The notes beneath the pieces were generated by a model, which saw only the letters and a program-made list of their open reading frames with translations, had not been told where the DNA came from and made no database searches. Both the position numbers and the translations under genes were made by a program. Of a stretch of DNA of 64,000 nt, positions 46,171 to 55,705 are shown in pieces. How positions within the stretch are numbered: the stretch's first letter is position 1; every line of letters starts with the position of its first letter. Source of the DNA: Campylobacter sp. (lineage in GTDB: Bacteria; Campylobacterota; Campylobacteria; Campylobacterales; Campylobacteraceae); assembly GCF_019423325.1 (NCBI RefSeq), contig NZ_JAHZBQ010000001.1, positions 620,001-684,000 of the forward strand. Reading direction: 5' to 3'.

Positions 46171-46990
46171 CTCGCCCCCTTTTTGCAAATCGATCCGCGA
46201 TGTCTTGGGCGCTAAGATCGGCGATTTTTTCATGCGCGAAACCAAGATCCGATAGGTACTGCAGCGCCGTTTTTTCCATGATTTTTGAGGACTCTAATAT
46301 CACGGAGCTTAGCTTAAAGCTCGCCTCCTCGATGCGCCGCGGCACGACAGCTAGAATTTTAACATGAGGCAGATCGCCGCAAAGATCCATCATCTGCAGG
46401 GTTTGAAGCATTTCGACCTCGTGCGCCGAGCCGCTCCAGCTGATCTGCTTAGGCATCGCCTCGTAGTCGAAAAAATACACCTCGCCGCCCTCTGCGCCGT
46501 CCGCGTCTATACAATCTACGAGCAAAATTTCATCAAATTCCGCCATCGTAGGCATCAAAAAGCTAGCCAAAGTCCCGCCGTCGATAAATCGGATCTGATC
46601 CGAGCTACTGTTCGGCACGGCTGAATTTACGGCGACGAAGTCCGAATTGATAGAATTTTGCACTGTGGAATATATAAGGGAATTCTGCGAAGTAAAATTT
46701 GAAGCGGAATTCTGCTTGGCGGAATGTTCTGAAGTAGAATTTCGGTCTAAATTTACTGCTGCGAAATTTTGCTCGGAGATAGAATTTTCATTCGCAGAAT
46801 TTTGCGAGGAGTCGCGCTCTGTGGAATTTTGCGTATAATTCTGCGCCGCAAAATTCTCGCCCGACATAGAATTTTGTGCGGCGGTTTTAGGATAAAATTT
46901 ATAGTTCTGCGCGAGCGCGCGGACGAAGTGCACGCCTATGCCCTCGTCCGCGTAGATGACGTTGCCGATACCCAGTACCAGCACTCTCAA
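46154..46990 (-). CDS. hydD: Hydrogenase maturation protease HydD with Asn/Ser-rich insertion
   Basis: 278-aa endopeptidase that trims the C-terminus of the HydB precursor after nickel insertion. GIGNVIYADEGIGVH (7-21) carries the first nickel-sensing acidic residue. FIDGGTLA, ILLVDCIDADGAEGG and WSGSAHEVEMLQTLQMMDL supply the second acidic residue and the His. Residues about 35-131 are an Asn/Ser/Phe-rich insertion (AAQNYTQNSTERDSSQNS, SEQNFAAVNLDRNS). Without it the length would be about 180 aa, as usual. The insertion DNA is a dense RAATTY array. Confidence 0.88.
   Translation of the reverse strand: MRVLVLGIGNVIYADEGIGVHFVRALAQNYKFYPKTAAQNSMSGENFAAQNYTQNSTERDSSQNSANENSISEQNFAAVNLDRNSTSEHSAKQNSASNFTSQNSLIYSTVQNSINSDFVAVNSAVPNSSSDQIRFIDGGTLASFLMPTMAEFDEILLVDCIDADGAEGGEVYFFDYEAMPKQISWSGSAHEVEMLQTLQMMDLCGDLPHVKILAVVPRRIEEASFKLSSVILESSKIMEKTALQYLSDLGFAHEKIADLSAQDIADRFAKRGRDDSII
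46623..46900. repeat. hydD: RAATTY array inside hydD
   Basis: By hand count 14 RAATTY hexamers in 278 bp (GAATTT, GAATTC, AAATTT, AAATTC), about one per 20 bp against an expected one per about 1000 bp. Several are followed by TGC (GAATTTTGC, GAATTCTGC). The array exactly covers the low-complexity insertion in the protein. Confidence 0.85.
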
Positions 46991-47661
46991 GCGTGCTCTT
47001 CCTTTTTAAATTTATAACCGCTTACGATCGCATCCATTGCGCCGTCCCTGCCCTTAACGGCGTTAAAGACCGCCATATAGACGTGGATCGGCACGAAGAT
47101 TATGATGATATTCATGCAAAGATGGTGAATCATTCGCACCTCGCTTAGTCCGCCCATCGCAGCTTCCAGCGGGCGCAAGAGCCCGTATAGCGCGCCGCCT
47201 AACCCTTCGTGATAGACGTGAACGTATAGAATCATTCCGGTTAGGCAGATCACGAATAGCACTAGATAAAAGCCCAGATAGGAGATGAACTGCAATGGGT
47301 TATAAACGCCGCGAAGATGCGGGTGCTCGCCCAAAAAGATATAGTATTTGATCTGGGCGATCCAGACGCGCGGGCTAAAAAAATCCTTGATGCTTAAAAG
47401 CTCTTTTCTGCTCTTTTTATCGAAGAAGAAAAGGTAGGTTTTAAAGATCGCCGCACCAATCATCGCAAAGCCGAAGATCAGATGTACGAATCTAAATTTA
47501 GCCTGCATGAAAAGCACCGGCTCGGGATTTACCTCGGGCGCGGTGAAAACAAAGGCGATGTAATATCCGGTGATCACCAAAAGCGTAATGCAAAGCGCGC
47601 GCAGCCAGTGCGTGAGTCTAAGACCGATGGAGAACTCGTATTCCGCAAATCTTTTTTTCAT
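46987..47661 (-). CDS. hydC: [NiFe] hydrogenase cytochrome b subunit HydC
   Basis: 224-aa membrane dihaem cytochrome b (HyaC/HydC family) with four main helices, starting around HWLRALCITLLVITGYYIAF. Candidate haem-ligand histidines lie at THW near residue 18, VHLIFG near 70 and in the last helices (MIHHLCMNIIIIFVPIHVYM). It takes electrons from HydA and reduces menaquinone. ATGA overlap with hydD, and 3 bp after hydB. The C-terminus is cytoplasmic and basic. Confidence 0.93.
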   Translation of the reverse strand: MKKRFAEYEFSIGLRLTHWLRALCITLLVITGYYIAFVFTAPEVNPEPVLFMQAKFRFVHLIFGFAMIGAAIFKTYLFFFDKKSRKELLSIKDFFSPRVWIAQIKYYIFLGEHPHLRGVYNPLQFISYLGFYLVLFVICLTGMILYVHVYHEGLGGALYGLLRPLEAAMGGLSEVRMIHHLCMNIIIIFVPIHVYMAVFNAVKGRDGAMDAIVSGYKFKKEEHA

Positions 47662-47664
47662 CGT

Positions 47665-49386
47665 TTATCCTTTGCTGGGATCTACCCTATAGCAGCCAAG
47701 CTCCGCCCCTTTAGCGTCCATTACGTGCACGGCGCAGGCGATGCAAGGATCGAATGAATGGATGCGGCGGATAATCTCTAGCGGCTTGGAAAGATCGGCA
47801 AGTTTAAGCCCGATCAAGCAGGATTCGTAAGCGCCCATAGCGCCGTCTTTATCCTTCGGTGTGGCGTTCCAAGTAGACGGCACGACCGCCTGCCAGTTTT
47901 TAATGACGCCCTTTTCGATCCTGCACCAGTGGCTAAGTGCGCCGCGCGGCACGTGACCGATATAGCGACCTTTGTACTCTTTAGAGTTATCGATTACATA
48001 TTTTGCGCAGGTCTGCGTATCGCCGCTTTTAATGTTTGCGATTAAATTTTCTAGCGCAATCAGTCCGTTGTCGGCTACGACTTTAGCCTCGATCATACGA
48101 CACGCCGTTCGTCCAAGCGTCGAAAATACCGTCTCAAGCGGCAAGCCGGCGTCTTTTAGGAATTGATCCACGACCTTTACTACGCGCTCGTTTTTCTTAG
48201 CGTAATTTACTACGATATTTGCAAGCGGTCCTACCTGAAGCGGCTTGCCGTCGTATCGCGGAGCCTTAATCCAGGTGTATTTACCCTGGGTATCGAGCAC
48301 CTTCGTATGCGCTTCTTTGCCGTGCGCGTCGATGCTCTGTCCGTCCTTAAGGCCAGTATAATTCGGCTCTTGCTCGCCGTCGTAAGGATGAAGCGCCGCA
48401 TCGTTTTTATACCACGCATGCGTTGCCTCCTCGGTGATCTTGTTTTCATCCAACTCCAAAACCTTGCTAATATCGCCGTCGAGTATCATGCCGCTTTGAA
48501 ATAGCCATTCGTTCTTTGAAAGCTGGAATTCTTGATGAGTCCATAAATTTGCCACGCCGATATCGTTTAGCACGCTAGGCTCGTTGCCGTAAGCCTTCGC
48601 AGCCATTACGAGATCAGGATAGTAGGCGCGATTTACGAAGTCTGCGACCTCTTTAAATTTAGACATATATTCACCCAGTCTTGCAGGGCTTAGGATATCC
48701 ATCACGCAGGTTACGCCACCTACGGTGAGGCTTTGCGGATGAGGCTGCTTCGCACCGAATATCGCCATCATCTGAGCCGCCGTGCGCTGAATGCGCAAAC
48801 ACTCAAGATAGTGCGAAAGAGCGATCAAATTTTGCTCCGGGCTAAGCTTATATGTTGGGTGGCCGAAGTAGGCGTTGGCAAAAGGTCCCAAAGCGCCCTT
48901 CTTAACAAAAGCACCCACGCGATCTTGCACCTCTTTTAGCTTATCTGCGCCGCACGCATAAGGGGTATCGCAGTATTTAAACGCCTCTTCGCTTGCTTTT
49001 TTAGGATCGGCGCTAAGCGCACTTACTACATCTACAAAATCAAGCCCGTGGAGTTGATAAAAATGCACCGGATGATCGTGCAAAAATAGCGCGTTAGCCA
49101 TCAGCGTACGCGTCAGCAAGGTATTTAGCGGCGGAGTGATACCAAGGGCGTTTTCTACCGCGACGATACCCGCTTTATAATGCGAGAAGGTGCAGACGCC
49201 GCAAATTCTTTGCATAAAAAATCCCGCGTCGCGCGGATCTCTGTTTTTTACTATAGTCTCAAGCCCGCGCCATAGCGTCGAGCTACTATAAGCCTCGCGG
49301 ACGACGTTTTCATCATCCACTACGACCTCTATTCTTAAATGTCCCTCTATTCTGGTTATCGGATCTATTACGATTCTTTGCGACAT
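47665..49386 (-). CDS. hydB: [NiFe] hydrogenase large subunit HydB
   Basis: 573-aa large subunit holding the NiFe active site. The N-terminal pair is RICGVC (Cys62, Cys65) and the C-terminal pair is DPCIACAVH (Cys548, Cys551). His554 should be the last residue of the mature protein, and the 19-residue tail starting VMDAKG is expected to be cut by HydD. RIEGHLR near residue 12 is also conserved. It is exported with HydA by the Tat route. A membrane-bound uptake hydrogenase of the group 1 type is implied. Confidence 0.95.
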   Translation of the reverse strand: MSQRIVIDPITRIEGHLRIEVVVDDENVVREAYSSSTLWRGLETIVKNRDPRDAGFFMQRICGVCTFSHYKAGIVAVENALGITPPLNTLLTRTLMANALFLHDHPVHFYQLHGLDFVDVVSALSADPKKASEEAFKYCDTPYACGADKLKEVQDRVGAFVKKGALGPFANAYFGHPTYKLSPEQNLIALSHYLECLRIQRTAAQMMAIFGAKQPHPQSLTVGGVTCVMDILSPARLGEYMSKFKEVADFVNRAYYPDLVMAAKAYGNEPSVLNDIGVANLWTHQEFQLSKNEWLFQSGMILDGDISKVLELDENKITEEATHAWYKNDAALHPYDGEQEPNYTGLKDGQSIDAHGKEAHTKVLDTQGKYTWIKAPRYDGKPLQVGPLANIVVNYAKKNERVVKVVDQFLKDAGLPLETVFSTLGRTACRMIEAKVVADNGLIALENLIANIKSGDTQTCAKYVIDNSKEYKGRYIGHVPRGALSHWCRIEKGVIKNWQAVVPSTWNATPKDKDGAMGAYESCLIGLKLADLSKPLEIIRRIHSFDPCIACAVHVMDAKGAELGCYRVDPSKG

Positions 49387-49388
49387 GA

Positions 49389-50534
49389 TTATTCCCCTTT
49401 ATCTTTCTTAAATGACGCAATCGCCGCGTGTGCGGCTACCGCAACACCCGTGATCGCTAAAATTCCGACACCTATCTTATCTGCGGTAGCATCAGCGCCG
49501 AGCCCGCCGAAAACGCTTTCGTAAAGGCGATCCGCCAAAGGCTCCTCAAAAGGTCCCATATGATCCCAAAAATCAGGTTCCGAGCAACCTATACAGCCGT
49601 GACCCGCCTGTACCGGCCAGCTAGTGTGGGAGTTGAAGCGCTCGCGCGAGCAGTTATTAAACGTATAAGGGCCCTTGCAGCCTACTTTATAAAGGCAATA
49701 TCCGTCCTTTGCGCCCGCATCGCCGAAGCTTTCTACAAACTCGCCCGCGTCGAAATGCCCGCGACGCTCGCATAGATCGTGGATGCGAAGCCCGTAAGCC
49801 CATTTAGGTCGGTTATAAACGTCAAGGCTTGGAAGCGTGCCGAAAAGGATGAAATTTAGCACGTTACCGACGATATTTTTTTCGCTAGGCGGACAGCCCG
49901 GGACGTTGATGACGGGCTTATTTATGATTTTATCCAAACCTACGGAGCCGGTCGGATTCGGAGCCGCGGCTTGGATACCGCCGAAGCTCGAACAGGTGCC
50001 GATCGCAAATATCGCCGCAGCGCCTTCGGCAGCGTGCTTGCAGTGCTGAGCTCCGCTTTTGCCCTCAGGACCCACGGTTAGAAAAAATTCATTCTCGCCG
50101 CTTGGAATTCCGCCCTCTACCATCAAGATATAGCGCCCCTTGTATTTTTCGATCGCGCCCTCTAAATTTTCCTCGGCTTGCCAGCCTGCGGCAGCCATTA
50201 TCGTCTCGTGGTATTCTAGGCTGATGTAATCAAATATTAGGCTGTCGATGCTAGGCGTCTCGGTGCGTAGCAAGCTCTCGCTACAGCCCGTGCACTCCGC
50301 CATATGAAGCCAGATCACAGGCAAGCGATCCGCAAGCTCCGCCGCTCGCGCCACACTCGGTGCAAATGCGGCCGGAAGCCCTAGCATCGCGGTCATCGCT
50401 CCGCTCCATTTCATAAAATCGCGGCGCGAAAAACCTTTGCTCTTAAGCCTTTCTTTTATGCTTTCCTCCGCTTTTATTCGCGGCAAACGCTCAACGGCAT
50501 CAAGTCTAGCCGAAATTTGAGCTAAATCAACCAT
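49389..50534 (-). CDS. hydA: [NiFe] hydrogenase small subunit HydA
   Basis: 381-aa Fe-S subunit with a twin-arginine signal (SRRDFMKW, then AMTAMLGLPAAFAPSVARA). CTGCSESLLR near residue 80 binds the proximal cluster, and later cysteines (GTCSSFGG, VPGCPPSEKN, HDLCERRGHF, CKGPYTFNNC, GHGCIGCSEP) supply the others. A C-terminal helix (VGILAITGVAVAAHAAIASF) anchors it on the periplasmic side and contacts HydC. AGGAGG lies 5 bases before ATG 50534. It is the first gene of the operon hydABCD-hydE-like-orf-hypF. Confidence 0.95.
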   Translation of the reverse strand: MVDLAQISARLDAVERLPRIKAEESIKERLKSKGFSRRDFMKWSGAMTAMLGLPAAFAPSVARAAELADRLPVIWLHMAECTGCSESLLRTETPSIDSLIFDYISLEYHETIMAAAGWQAEENLEGAIEKYKGRYILMVEGGIPSGENEFFLTVGPEGKSGAQHCKHAAEGAAAIFAIGTCSSFGGIQAAAPNPTGSVGLDKIINKPVINVPGCPPSEKNIVGNVLNFILFGTLPSLDVYNRPKWAYGLRIHDLCERRGHFDAGEFVESFGDAGAKDGYCLYKVGCKGPYTFNNCSRERFNSHTSWPVQAGHGCIGCSEPDFWDHMGPFEEPLADRLYESVFGGLGADATADKIGVGILAITGVAVAAHAAIASFKKDKGE

Positions 50535-50917
50535 AATGTCCTCCTGAAATTTAGGATATTTTTAAATGGCATTCTATCAAAATTTAAAATTCATGCACCT
50601 TAAATTTCGTTAGATTTAATTAAAATTTTATATTTATTCGTTGTCTAATGGGTTTTAAATTTAAAAATAAAAGGCGGATTAAAATTTGCTCGGCGGGCGA
50701 AACGTTAAATTACAGCGGAGAAAGCATTAAATTTTTATGAAGCATTAAATTTTATGAAGCGTTAAAATTTACGAGACGCTGAAATTTTATCAAGAATTTT
50801 ATAGTAGCGAAAAATATTTTAGGATAAAGCAGGCGTAGGTTGGATGATTTTGTGCGATACTAGCAGGCGCACTGTTTGTGTGCCGCAGCGAAGTATTTTT
50901 GCAAAATTACCCGTTAA
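50535..50917. other. Spacer between hydA and mfrE with a degenerate 18-bp tandem repeat
   Basis: No gene seen. At 50723-50790 about four degenerate copies of AGCATTAAATTTTATGA follow one another, the last ones diverged (AGCGTTAAAATTTACGAG, ACGCTGAAATTTTAT). The hyd operon promoter is probably between 50570 and 50700, where the DNA is AT-rich, but no clear -35/-10 pair was found. Confidence 0.55.
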
Positions 50918-50940
50918 ATCTTTAGAAAATTTCCAAAGAT
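50918..50940 (-). terminator. Hairpin at the end of mfrE
   Basis: On the minus strand ATCTTTGGAAA pairs with TTTCTAAAGAT with one mismatch and a two-base AT centre, touching the mfrE stop. Low GC, followed by TTAACGG, so a modest terminator at best. Confidence 0.4.
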
Positions 50941-51796
50941 CAGCTTACCAATCTCGTTGCATCTTGGATATTGATATTTAGTCCAAGCTGCTCGTTGCTT
51001 AGCCCAAGAGCAAGGCCTACCAGCTGAGATAAGTGGATGATCGGCTTTCTTGCTTTGGAGTTCATCGCTTCTTGGTATCGCTCCTGATAGATATCTAGCT
51101 GCATCTGGCATAGCGGACAAGGGGTAACTACGACGTCGGCACCGTGCTCGGCAGCGTCATTTACGATCTCGCTTGACATTTTAGATACCGATTTTACCGC
51201 TGGATAGCTAGCGTGAAAACCACAGCAATCAAGGCGTTTTTCAAAAGGCACGATCTGAGCACCAAGTGCGCTAACTACCGCTTCAAAGCTTTTCGGATTG
51301 GTCGAACTTTCCTTTTTAAGCTCGCGCTCCGGTCTTAATGAATGGCAGCCGTAAAATAGAGCTACTTTTAAGTTTGTTAGCGGTCTAACGACTTTAGCTT
51401 TTAACGTGTCTAAATTTTGATATAGCACCCAAAGCAGGCTCGTAATCTCGGTACTTCCCTGATACTGCATGCCGCCCTCTTTTAAAAAGGTATTGATATA
51501 GCTTTTAGCACCCTTATCCAACGCTAGCTTTGCTTTAGTTAGAGTTAGCATACAGGTGGAGCAGGTAGTTAGCAGAGGCATATTCATACCCTCGGCTAGC
51601 GCGATGTTTCTGGCATTAGCCACCAGGCTTGCCATAGGATCGACGCATTGAGCTTGACTAGCCCCGCAGCAGCTCCAGCCCTTTATCTCGTGAAGTTTAA
51701 TACCCAGCACCGGAGCGATCGCTTCAAGTGAAATTTTAGATTCCTTTGCGGCTTGACTTAAAACGCAACCCGGGAAAATGCAAATTCGTTATTCAT
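50940..51796 (-). pseudogene. mfrE: MfrE-type (CCG-domain) subunit, frameshifted at codon 7
   Basis: The reading frame starts well (GGAGGAGAGG then ATG 51796, MNNEFAF) but breaks at a TTTT run (A4 at 51775-51778 on the plus strand). One more T gives FAFFPGCVLSQAAKESKISL and then LEAIAPVLGIKLHEIKGWSC, the expected N-terminus with its first CCG-domain cysteine. Downstream the protein is intact: GWSCCGASQAQC, FYGCHS, RLDCCGFHASY and TPCPLCQ, two cysteine-rich domains as in SdhE/HdrB-like subunits that tie MfrAB to the membrane quinone pool. As written, only an internal GTG (51710) could make a shorter protein of about 256 aa. A sequencing error is possible. Confidence 0.75.
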
Positions 51797-51806
51797 CCTC
51801 TCCTCC

Positions 51807-52781
51807 TTATTCTATCTCGCCGCTAGCTTGAGCTTTGCGTGCGGCCTCTATCATCTTAACGAGCCCTGCATGTCCCTCGATCTCCTCGCCGCCGAAAGCA
51901 TGAAGAGGATTCATCTTGCCCGCCATCATTAAATTTGCCGCTACATCCATCTTACCCATATTTGCAAATACGCCTTCGCTTCTTAGAGCAAGCTTGATCT
52001 CGTTTAGCCTTCCGCTTCCCTCTACGATATCTAGTAAAAACGCCTCTGCGTGAGCTGGACCGCTTCCTGCGGTTAAGCCTTTTTTCATCGCTAGAGCGCG
52101 AAGTGCGGTGATGTCGCTTTGAGCGCTTATGCCTTTAGGGCAGCGATCGGCGCACTCTTGGCAGTGTACGCATAGCCATAATCCGTTTAGAACCGCAGGC
52201 TTTAGATGAGGCATAGCGTCCTTGCTTCTTGAATCAAATGCGGCGCGGTTAGCGTGCGTGAAAACAAAGGGCTGCATATAATCGCTTGCGTCCGCTCCAA
52301 GCTTATTGCATTCGCTAGCGCAACATCCGCAAAGGATACAATCCCACTGCTTTTTTACGCGCTCCATCTGCTCAGGGCTTTGCTTACAGCCCTTATCTGC
52401 GCTAAATTCTTTCTTAGGAGTAATAGTAGGTTTAATCTTTCTTAAATTTTCGATACTAGGCTCCCAATCCACTACTAGATCCGAGATCACTCGAAAATTA
52501 TTTAACGCAGAGATCGTAAAACTATCGGGGTTTTCATACTCTGCAAGCAGAGCCTCCATCTTGGTATCGCAGGCAAGATATGAGTGTCCGTTTACCCTTA
52601 CGGCACAGGCTCCGCATATCGCCATACGACACGCTGCGGTAAAATTTAAAGTGATGTCTAAATTTTGCTTAATAAATTGCAAAACTCCAAGCAGGGTCTT
52701 TCCTTTGATCTGCTCCAAACTAAGCTCATAGGCTTGCTTATAATTTTTGCTTCCGTCGAAGCGGTCTATGATAAATTTCAT
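51807..52781 (-). CDS. mfrB: Methylmenaquinol:fumarate reductase iron-sulfur subunit MfrB
   Basis: 324-aa subunit. The N-terminal [2Fe-2S] domain has Cys51, 56, 59 and 71 (CRMAICGACAVRVN). Two further cluster motifs are CILCGCCASEC (about 148-158) and CVHCQECADRCPKG (about 213-226). It relays electrons between MfrE and the flavin in MfrA. The stop is 10 bp before the mfrE start and its start overlaps the mfrA stop by ATGA. Campylobacter enzymes of this type were first labelled succinate dehydrogenase; periplasmic placement follows from the Tat signal on MfrA. Confidence 0.92.
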   Translation of the reverse strand: MKFIIDRFDGSKNYKQAYELSLEQIKGKTLLGVLQFIKQNLDITLNFTAACRMAICGACAVRVNGHSYLACDTKMEALLAEYENPDSFTISALNNFRVISDLVVDWEPSIENLRKIKPTITPKKEFSADKGCKQSPEQMERVKKQWDCILCGCCASECNKLGADASDYMQPFVFTHANRAAFDSRSKDAMPHLKPAVLNGLWLCVHCQECADRCPKGISAQSDITALRALAMKKGLTAGSGPAHAEAFLLDIVEGSGRLNEIKLALRSEGVFANMGKMDVAANLMMAGKMNPLHAFGGEEIEGHAGLVKMIEAARKAQASGEIE

Positions 52782-54658
52782 TGAGGTTTCCTTCCGTCAA
52801 GAGAGAATTCCGTAACGACGACCTCTTTGTAGCCCAAGCTTAGCTCTCCCGCGTCGTTCATCGTCACGATACTGTGCTTTAAGAAATTTTTATCGTCGCG
52901 CTTCGGATAGTCCTCTCTGGTATGCGCGCCGCGGCTTTCAAGCCTCTTTTGCGCAGCCAAACACGCACAGCGCGCAAGCAGGATTAAATTTCCAAGCTCG
53001 ACGTAGTCGGTAAATGCGGTATTCATAACCGGATTTATATCTGCGACGCGCAGCTCGTCGTAGCGCGCTCTGATACTCTCTAAATTTTGCGAAAGCAGAT
53101 CGAGCTTTTCGCCGGTTCTAAAGATGCCCATATTATCCCAAAGCTGCGCGCCTAACTCTTCGCGCAACTCATACATCTCGTTTGCCTTGCCCGAGCCGTT
53201 TGCGATCTGCTTAAATTTAGCCTGCCATTTTTGCACGAGCTCGCTTGCTCTTTTACCAGAGCCGAATCCCTCCTGCTTCGCGGCATAATCCGCTGCGCCT
53301 AGTCCTGCGAGTTTGCCCGTTACGACTGCGTCGGTTAAAGAATTTCCGCCCAAGCGGTTTGCGCCGTGGATCGAAATGCAAGACGCTTCGCCCGCGGTGT
53401 AAAGCCCCGAAATTTTAGTGCTCATATCGTCAAATTTTGTGACTTCGATGCCGCCCATCGAGTAGTGTGCGGTCGGACGAATCGGAATCGGTTCCTCGAT
53501 TAGATCGATACCCTCAAACAAAATGGCGGTGTGTCTGATCTTAGGAAGGGCTTTTAAAATTTTATCTTTTCCGAGATGTCTTACGTCAAGTAGCACGTAT
53601 GCGCCTAGCCCCTCGCCGTATCCCCTACCCTCGCGAATCTCGGTTTCGATCGCGCGAGCTACGACATCGCGCGGCGCAAGCTCCATCTTTTCGTGGTAGT
53701 TTTTCATAAAACGCTCGCCTTTATTGTTGAGCAGATATCCGCCCTCGCCGCGCGCCGCTTCGGTAATGAGCGCGCCGCCGCTTTTGATACCGGTCGGATG
53801 AAACTGCACCATCTCCGGATCGCTAAATCCAAGACCCACGCGCAGTGCAGCTGCGATACCGTCGCCGGTAGCGATATAAGGTACCGAGGTGCGGTTGTAA
53901 AACATCCTCGTATATCCGCCCGTTGCGATTACCAAGGCTTTGCAAAGCACCGGATAAAAATCGCCGGTTTGTATATTTCGAAGCACGACGCCCTCGCATT
54001 TGCCCCCAGGCGCGCTGATCTCAAGCAGCTCGTGATCGATTAAAAATTTCACGCCGTTGCTGACCGCATCGTCAAAACAGGCGTGCATCAAGATATGACC
54101 CGTCTTATCGGCGGAGTAGTTGCATCGTTTTTTAGACGCGCCGCCCATAAAGCGCTGTGCTACGCCGCCAGGAACGCCGCTTTCTTTGCCGTCCACGCCG
54201 CCGCTAGCGTTTCTGGAAAACAGCGTGCCGATGTAATCCATCTCGGCAATCGTAGGGCCCGCAAGCTCGCAAAATTTAATCGCGGCGTCCTGATCTACGA
54301 GATATGCGCCGCCCTTTACGGTGTCGTAGGCGTGAAGCTTGTATGAATCGCCGTTTGCGAAGCTCGTAACGCCGTTGATACCGCCTTCCGCCATACAGGT
54401 GGCGTTGCGCGAAGGCATCATCTTCGTAGCTACTACAACACTGAGATTTGGATTACTCTTTCTTGCCGCTACGGCTGCACGCAAACCCGCGCCTCCCGAG
54501 CCGATGATAAGTACGTCCACACTAGGAAGGCCGCCTTCGTTGCCGCCGCCTCCGCTTTTACTTTTGTCGGTATCCATGCAGCCGCTAAGGCTAAGCGCGC
54601 CGACGCTGATACAGGCCGATTTTAAGAAATCGCGTCTGTTAAAATTTGATTCGCTCAT
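52778..54658 (-). CDS. mfrA: Methylmenaquinol:fumarate reductase flavoprotein MfrA
   Basis: 626 aa from ATG 54658 (GAGAGGAAA upstream). NRRDFLKSACISVGALSLSG is a twin-arginine signal, so the protein is exported folded, and it is followed by GCMDTDKS. LSGC also fits a lipobox. FAD domain: VDVLIIGSGGAGLRAAVAAR. Substrate domain: HPTGIKSGGALITEAARGEG, APRDVVARAI, and HYSMGGIEV with ISIHGANRLGGNSLTDAVV. It reduces fumarate (and perhaps methylfumarate-type acceptors) in the periplasm using quinol electrons. Divergent from a LysR gene that may control it. Confidence 0.93.
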   Translation of the reverse strand: MSESNFNRRDFLKSACISVGALSLSGCMDTDKSKSGGGGNEGGLPSVDVLIIGSGGAGLRAAVAARKSNPNLSVVVATKMMPSRNATCMAEGGINGVTSFANGDSYKLHAYDTVKGGAYLVDQDAAIKFCELAGPTIAEMDYIGTLFSRNASGGVDGKESGVPGGVAQRFMGGASKKRCNYSADKTGHILMHACFDDAVSNGVKFLIDHELLEISAPGGKCEGVVLRNIQTGDFYPVLCKALVIATGGYTRMFYNRTSVPYIATGDGIAAALRVGLGFSDPEMVQFHPTGIKSGGALITEAARGEGGYLLNNKGERFMKNYHEKMELAPRDVVARAIETEIREGRGYGEGLGAYVLLDVRHLGKDKILKALPKIRHTAILFEGIDLIEEPIPIRPTAHYSMGGIEVTKFDDMSTKISGLYTAGEASCISIHGANRLGGNSLTDAVVTGKLAGLGAADYAAKQEGFGSGKRASELVQKWQAKFKQIANGSGKANEMYELREELGAQLWDNMGIFRTGEKLDLLSQNLESIRARYDELRVADINPVMNTAFTDYVELGNLILLARCACLAAQKRLESRGAHTREDYPKRDDKNFLKHSIVTMNDAGELSLGYKEVVVTEFSLDGRKPQ

Positions 54659-54799
54659 TTTCCTCTCCATTCGAGAAATTCTTAGTTTAAGTTTAAAGTT
54701 CTAAACTAAAAGCGTAATTTTAGTTTCATTTTTAACATAAGTCAAATATTATTTAGTGTATCATTTCATAAGAATTGAGTTATCAATTGGAGGGGCTAA

Positions 54800-55705
54800 A
54801 TGAATTTGCATCGCATGGAGCTAGTATTAAAAGTAGCAGAATTCCGTAGCTTTACTAAGGCTGCCGAGGCACTTAAAATCCCGCAGCCGTCGCTATCACA
54901 GAGCATTTTATCACTGGAACGTGAGCTTGGAGCGCAGCTTTTTAACCGCACGAGTAATCCCATTTCGCTTACGCATGCGGGAAAAATTTATGCTAGTAAA
55001 GCCAAAGTCATTTTTGATGCCATAAACGACCTAAAAAACGATATCTCTGAAATAAGCGGCGTAAAAAATGATAAAATTCGCATCGGTTTTTCGCAAAACG
55101 GCTATAATCTACTGCCGTCGCTACTGCCGATGTTTTGCAAGAAATTTAAGGATTCGGATCTGCAAATTACGCAATTTTCTTCTGCGCTTAGCATTCGCGA
55201 AATGCTACTTCAAGGTGATCTTGATGTCGGTATGCTGATACTGCCCATCGTTATGAGCGGGCTTGACGGGGTTAAAATTCTAACGCAAAAAACCTATGTC
55301 GCTCTAAGCTCCACCCATCCGCTCTCGCTTGAGTTTAAAAACGAATCTGTTCCCAAAATTGACATTTCGCGCTTAAAAGAGGAAAGATTCATCCTGCCTA
55401 ATCAAAGCCTAAGAAGCGCCGAGCAGATAGATGCATTCTTTTTTGCCGCAGGCTTTGCGCCGAAAGTGCTGTGCCGTACGGAGACCTTTGATATCGCCAA
55501 TGCTATCGTCGCAAGCGGCGCAGGAGCGTGCTTTAGCATACCGCAGATGATAAAAGAGGATAAAGCAGGCAGGATTAAGCTCTTTGACGTAGGTGCACGT
55601 GAGCTCGATAAAACGCTGATAATCGCCTACAAAAAAGGCAAACGTCTAAACCATCTAGCGCAGGCATTTATCAAAACTGCACGTAAAATTTCTAATGAAA
55701 TTTAA
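54800..55705 (+). CDS. LysR-family transcriptional regulator
   Basis: 301 aa. Winged helix-turn-helix at about 1-60 (MNLHRMELVLKVAEFRSFTK, then AAEALKIPQPSLSQSILSLE), then a two-lobe effector domain. GGAG eight bases before ATG 54800. Divergent from mfrA with about 140 bp between starts, the usual arrangement for a LysR regulator and its target, so regulation of the mfr operon by an organic acid is an inference. Effector not predictable. Confidence 0.85.
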   Translation: MNLHRMELVLKVAEFRSFTKAAEALKIPQPSLSQSILSLERELGAQLFNRTSNPISLTHAGKIYASKAKVIFDAINDLKNDISEISGVKNDKIRIGFSQNGYNLLPSLLPMFCKKFKDSDLQITQFSSALSIREMLLQGDLDVGMLILPIVMSGLDGVKILTQKTYVALSSTHPLSLEFKNESVPKIDISRLKEERFILPNQSLRSAEQIDAFFFAAGFAPKVLCRTETFDIANAIVASGAGACFSIPQMIKEDKAGRIKLFDVGARELDKTLIIAYKKGKRLNHLAQAFIKTARKISNEI

